DNA of 64,000 bases from Calycina herbarum (Eukaryota > Ascomycota > Leotiomycetes > Helotiales > Pezizellaceae), in NCBI GenBank assembly GCA_001414485.1, contig LLEY01000072.1, positions 1 through 64,000 on the forward strand, in the 5' to 3' direction. A model generated the notes under the pieces. The model ran no database searches. It had not been told where the DNA came from and saw only the letters and a program-made list of their open reading frames with translations. The position numbers and the translations under genes are program-made. Shown piece by piece: positions 59,601 through 64,000 of the stretch. Position 1 is the first letter of the stretch. The number at the start of each line of letters is the position of its first letter.

Positions 59601-61633
59601 ATATCTGAAACCGAACTATAGAGACTTATAAAGTACTTCTTAAAGATAATAAACTCTACTAAGCTGAATTACTAAATCTACGATAAGGAGATATTAGCTA
59701 TTATCTGCTTTTTAGATAATAGTAAGTAGATCTTACTTAAACTAGCTTCTAGATTAAAGTCTTTACTAATTATAAGGCTTTAAAGTACTTTATAACCTCT
59801 AAAACCTTAAACTAGTAGTAAGCGAGATAGATAGAGTTTCTATTAGAATTCTACTTTATAATTACGTTTTAAGCTAGTAAGTAAAACGAAAAGACAGATA
59901 TACTAATACGCCGAGAGTAAGACGTTAGCTTATAAAACGACTTAAAAGTATTTATAAGATAATAAACCCTACTTACGTCTAATTAGTTAGATCTACGTAT
60001 TACTACCTAATTAGAACCTTCTATAACGCTAGCTCTAGTTACCTTAGAACCTTCGCTTAACCTTGTTAACTAGTTACTTACTACTAATTATAACTCTCTA
60101 GACTTAGAAGAAGACTAGACAAAAGCTACTCGCGGAGACTAGAACTAGATAATAGAGAACGGATTACTTCTTTAGTAAAAGAGACTCGTAGTTCTAGATT
60201 AAGAAACCTTATAAACAGACCTAATCTATAAGGCTTACGTATAAGTTTCTACGGCTTACCTTAGACAGATAAAGACAGTAGCTATCCTCGCTTATAGATA
60301 CTAGTAGAAAGGTTTATAAACGTCTATAGAAACTTATATTAGTAACTACGGAGACTATCGACGTACTATAGTACCTCGCGACTATAAACCTAGCTTTTTA
60401 TATTTATTACTAGTCTTAGAGCGTCTCTAGTAATATATTACTATAGACTATAAGTCTTTTTCTACTAATAAGAAAGGTTACGATACCTTATAAGTAGTTA
60501 TAGATTACCTAACTAAGTAATTATTCTCGATTCTCTGTCTAAAGACAGTTATAGTACGAGATAAAGCTTAAATATACGTTACGTAGATATATTAAATCTA
60601 TAGCTATCTATAAAGTATTATTTTAAACCGTAGACTATAGTTCGTCTCTTCTTTCTAGTCTGAATTCTACGGAATTCTTAGTATAAAACTTAAGCTATCT
60701 ACTGCTTTCTACTCTTAAACTAACGAATAAACTGAAATAATAAACTAATAGATTAATCAACGTCTATAGCCTTTTATTAGTTACTACTAGGATAACTGAA
60801 GCGAACTTGTCTCTATTTTAGACTATACCTAGCTTACGCTTTTATACGAGAGTCTAGAAGAGCTCTCGCTTTTTAAAGTAATTAATAAATACGTAGCTAC
60901 TATGTTCTTTAACTAGAATCGCTTAGATAAACCTATAACTATATACGAACAGCTTAACTAGATAGATACAAAGACACTAGTATAAAGAATATATAATACT
61001 TAGACTATAGTAAAGGAATTAGTAAGTAAAGTATAAAAGCGCTATACTAGGTCTATAAACTAGACTTAAAAAGCAGTAGACTTCGATATAAACGACTTTG
61101 TTTAAGTATTAACTTATAATTAGAAAATAGACCAGCTAAGCTATAAACTAGATAGATAAAACAAGAGTCTATTCTAAATTATAGCCTGTAAAAGATACTC
61201 TTTCTAGCTTGAATTACTAGACTACTTCTGTATATACTCTATATTCTACTTATTACTACTCTATAAAGCTAGTATAGATTCGTTATCTAGATAGGTAAAC
61301 GAGCTATCTTCGCTAATATAAGTTATAGATTAGAAAGAGTAGGAAGTAGAAGAAGTCTTAGCTATAAAGATAATTCGTAGAAAGCTCTATTATAAGATTA
61401 AATAGTTAGACTACGACTCTAATCTATAGTAGTATCTAGTTTTAAATTTTAAGTATTATCTATATAAATTATACGACTTTTACCTCGCTAATCTAGCCTA
61501 CGCTAGTCTGCTAAAAGTCTTATAAAGCTAGATATAAGCGTAGAAGAATAGTATAAATAATTATAACTATTTTATAAACGATTCAGTTATAATACAAAGC
61601 TTATAGACAAGCTTTTTCAAAAGAGAGAGGTAA

Positions 61634-61980
61634 TATTACAGCGCTGGTCCGTAACCTGGAAGAATACACGTGATAACACGTGACCTCGGTAATTACCTCG
61701 GGATATATATATCTATAATAAGAGCTATAACGAGAGCTATAGCGAGATCTCAGCTTCTTATAGCTATAACGAAAGCTATAGCGAGATCTTAGCTATATAT
61801 AATTCTAGCTCTTTATAACTTATATAAGATTTCAGCTTTTTATAGCTTATACTTACTTAGTAACCTCTTTTCTCTAGGTATATAACCCGCGTTGCCTTCG
61901 TAGATAGAACTATAGCTTTAAATTCTCGTATTTATATATATATACTCTTATATCTTTGTCTTTAGTTATAGTTTATAATA
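61634..61980 (+). repeat. 3' LTR of element F
   Basis: The 347-bp repeat is paired with 39616-39962. It is less mutated at its 5' end (ACAGCGCTGGTCCGTAACC) and keeps CACGTGA motifs near 61667-61683. Confidence 0.92.
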
Positions 61981-62400
61981 ATAAAGAGATACTCTAATAG
62001 ATAGTTCTTTAGTATTATATATCTAGGTTAGACTAAAAGCTCTTATATTATCTTTAAAATAGAGATAGATAAGAAGATAATAGTAGTATTAGAGAACCTT
62101 ATAGATTAGAATAAGACTAAGATATCTTCTTATAAATAATATTTTAGTAGATAGAAGTAGCGAAGAAGAGAGACTAGAAAGCGAGAGAAAGAAAGCCTTC
62201 TAGAAAGTATATAAGCGAAGCTATCTTTATAAGAGATAAGAGAATAAAATAAGAGAATAGAAGTAAAGAAGAGGTAGATTTATAAAAGCTTTATATATCT
62301 TACTTTAAGCTAAAGCTTATCTCTTAGATATAAGAGCTAAAGAGAGAAAGAGAAGAAGAGATATACTTAGCTATAGATAATATATCTTCTTATATAGCTT
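61981..62400 (+). pseudogene. Unrecognised RIP-degraded ORF, 3' part
   Basis: The sequence continues the frame broken at 39615 (…KKNTIK / RYSNR…) and becomes very rich in Lys, Arg and Glu (ARERKPSRKYISEAIFIRDK near 62185-62245). The reading frame persists, with TAG/TAA only, to about 62400. Family unknown. Confidence 0.5.
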
Positions 62401-62418
62401 AGAGTATATAATATAATA

Positions 62419-62612
62419 GTCCCAGTTATATACGACCGGATCACGTGCGACCACGTGACCAGGTACTACCGAGGCTCTGCCGAGGGCTCGCTTAGTATAG
62501 ATAAATAGAGATAGAGTATATCTACTTATAATAGTCCTAGTTATATACGACTGGATCACGTGCCGAGGTTCTACCGAAGTCTCGCTTAGTATATATAAAT
62601 AGAGACAGAGTA
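62419..62612 (+). repeat. Tandem promoter-like repeat, LTR of element G
   Basis: Two direct units of about 100 and 82 bp begin AGTCCCAGTTATATACGACC (62419) and AGTCCTAGTTATATACGACT (62531). Each has a CACGTG core and ends with a TATA-like AGTATATATAAATAGAG. The layout suggests a duplicated LTR promoter upstream of the gag at 62.8 kb. LTR borders were not established. Confidence 0.6.
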
Positions 62613-64000
62613 TACTAACTCTTCTCTTCTCTCTTTAGTTTAGTTTTCTTCGAATATAAGTACTATTCTATAAGTATCTCTTTTAGTATATTTATAGAAA
62701 GCTGTTATACTAAAACTAAACTTATACTCTCGCCTGAGAAGGTATACGAATATTCTAAAACTAACGAACGAAAACATATATATTTACTTTATAATAAATC
62801 CCTTTATACGCGGTAATAAGTTACGACGCTTCTCTCTTAGCTAGCTCGATAAGTAATTAGATAAAGAGCTTCTACCTTTACTTTTACCTTTACTACCTAC
62901 TATTAACACTAGCTCTTAAAAGACTAAGACCTCTTCTTAAGCTATAGTACTACTACTTCTACCTACTAGTAAGGCTACTACTAGCTCTTCTATAGTAGTA
63001 AAGTCTAAGTTATCTCCTTCTCTTATAGTTGATAATATCTTATAACAAATCCTTTAGACGATAACTACTCTTATAGATAAGGTCTACTACCTTGAAGTTA
63101 ATACTAGATCTATCTCTTAAGTAGTAGAAATACACGTACGCTGTAAATATACCTCTATAGAGCTTAAAGCTAAAAAGGTTACCTAGTCTTCTAAGAAGAC
63201 TAGTAAAGTAGAGAATCTACGTACGTTTATAATAGAAGATAACTAGATTATATACGATATCTAGAAGACTGAAATTATAGCAAAGCTATATATTAATACC
63301 GACTACTTCGAGTCTAAGAAGGCAAAGATAAACCTGGTATATCGCGCTACTACTAGCTAAGTATATAATTATATTTATCTAAAATATAAGTTCGATACTA
63401 ACGACTGATTTACTACTTATAACAAGATACTAGCTTACCTCTATAATATTATAGTTAGTCTATACGCTTATAACAAAGCTTATAAAAAGTATTAAGAGCT
63501 ACGAATAGCTCGAGAGACGTTCTACGAGTTTCGAGCGAAATTCTAGAAGCTAGTAGACGAGTCTAGGGCTCTAAAGTAAGATAGAATTAACGACCTTTTT
63601 AATAAGTTAACTATTAACCTCTAACAAGCTTTTATAGTTATTAGATTTTAAGCTAAGAGAGACATAGACCTCTTTTACACTCTTGCTAGTAGCGTCGATA
63701 ATAATCTATAAGATATTATAGAAGAAAAGACTAGAAAGCGTATAAGTAAGTATCTATCTACTATAGCTACAAATACAGCTATAGCTATACGTTCTCTAGA
63801 AATTCCTACTTACGTAGCTAGTATTTACCTCTCTACTAACACGTGTTATAACTATAGAGAAGTCGACTATTATATCAAGTCCTGCCTACAGCTAAGAGTC
63901 TATAAGAAGGTAGACTTAAGCGAGCTAGAGAAGGAAGAAGAAGCTAGATCTAAGTCAGGAAACGACTATACCTAAGAGAAGACTCTATCTTAGGTAAATA
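62613..64000 (+). mobile_element. Ty3/gypsy element G, 5' part with gag
   Basis: The plus strand carries a degraded gag that starts near 62820 and runs past the window edge. Recognisable stretches are ETFYEFRAKFQKLVDES (about 63520-63570), LASSVDNNLQDIIEE (about 63685-63730) and a zinc knuckle CYNYREVDYYIKSC (63843-63884, normally CxxCxxxGHxxxxC). RIP-type TAG/TAA stops are fewer than in F. The type (gypsy) follows from the gag pattern; pol is outside the window. Confidence 0.75.

Larger units (their letters stand above)
39616..61980 (+). mobile_element. Ty3/gypsy element F, carrying nested insertions
   Basis: Two 347-bp LTRs (39616-39962 and 61634-61980) bracket 22.4 kb, with identical 5-bp duplications ATAAA at 39611-39615 and 61981-61985. 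Element B (15.6 kb plus one target copy) and a solo LTR (457 bp) are inserted, so F itself is about 6.3 kb. In order on the plus strand: gag start (40300, ATG now ATA) joined to 55921 onwards, CCHC knuckle remnant near 57370-57412, reverse transcriptase with YIAYLNNILIY near 59104-59140, integrase region about 60300-60900, and chromodomain (RRKLYYKIKQLDYDS) near 61378-61510. No ORF survives. Confidence 0.92.

Noticed and set aside
1..64000. CRISPR arrays, rRNA, tRNA
   Set aside because: None was seen; the regular repeats found are transposon ends or short tandem units. tRNAs were checked only by eye.

Overview
The window looks like the chromosome of a filamentous ascomycete (Pezizomycotina). 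I favour a Leotiomycetes-type fungus from the feel of the proteins, but that is inference. The evidence is short GT-AG introns (47-149 nt) with CTAAC/CTGAC branch motifs, a Zn2Cys6 regulator, a fungal PL3 pectate lyase, a fungal mitochondrial calcium uniporter, and repeats with the mark of repeat-induced point mutation (RIP). In the repeats CA and TG dinucleotides are nearly gone and TA is in large excess.

Layout. 1-17741 is mostly decayed transposons: the end of a chromovirus-type Ty3/gypsy element (family C), a Tc1/mariner relic, two Fot1/pogo elements, a complete Ty3/gypsy element with two LTRs (A), and a short solo LTR. A non-RIP island without a convincing gene lies at 3346-5690. 17742-38900 is the gene island. 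It holds MCU (minus strand), a secreted PL3 pectate lyase (minus), a five-exon Zn2Cys6 transcription factor (plus), a decaying rhodopsin-like membrane-protein gene with a foldback MITE in its intron (minus), a decayed F-box-like gene (minus) and a secreted intradiol dioxygenase-like gene (minus). Several small inverted-repeat elements and a 2.2 kb pogo transposon sit between them.

38900-64000 is a RIP-saturated block built as nested insertions. Gypsy element F (39616-61980, 5-bp target duplication ATAAA) interrupts an unrecognised ORF. Gypsy element B (40323-55915, AGTAA) sits inside the gag start of F. The 3' end of B is split by about 9.4 kb of foreign DNA that includes gypsy element C (46384-53346, TCTCT) and an internally deleted Fot1 copy (54063-55212, TA). 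A solo LTR of family C (56192-56648, TATAG) is also inserted in F. The start of another gypsy element (G) with a CCHC gag fills the right edge.

How the genes relate. The host genes do not form an evident cluster. The PL3 lyase and the intradiol dioxygenase are secreted enzymes suited to plant-derived substrates, MCU is a housekeeping ion channel, and the Zn2Cys6 factor has no demonstrable target here. The main content of the window is its transposon stratigraphy: insertion order, target duplications, and a different RIP load on copies of the same family.
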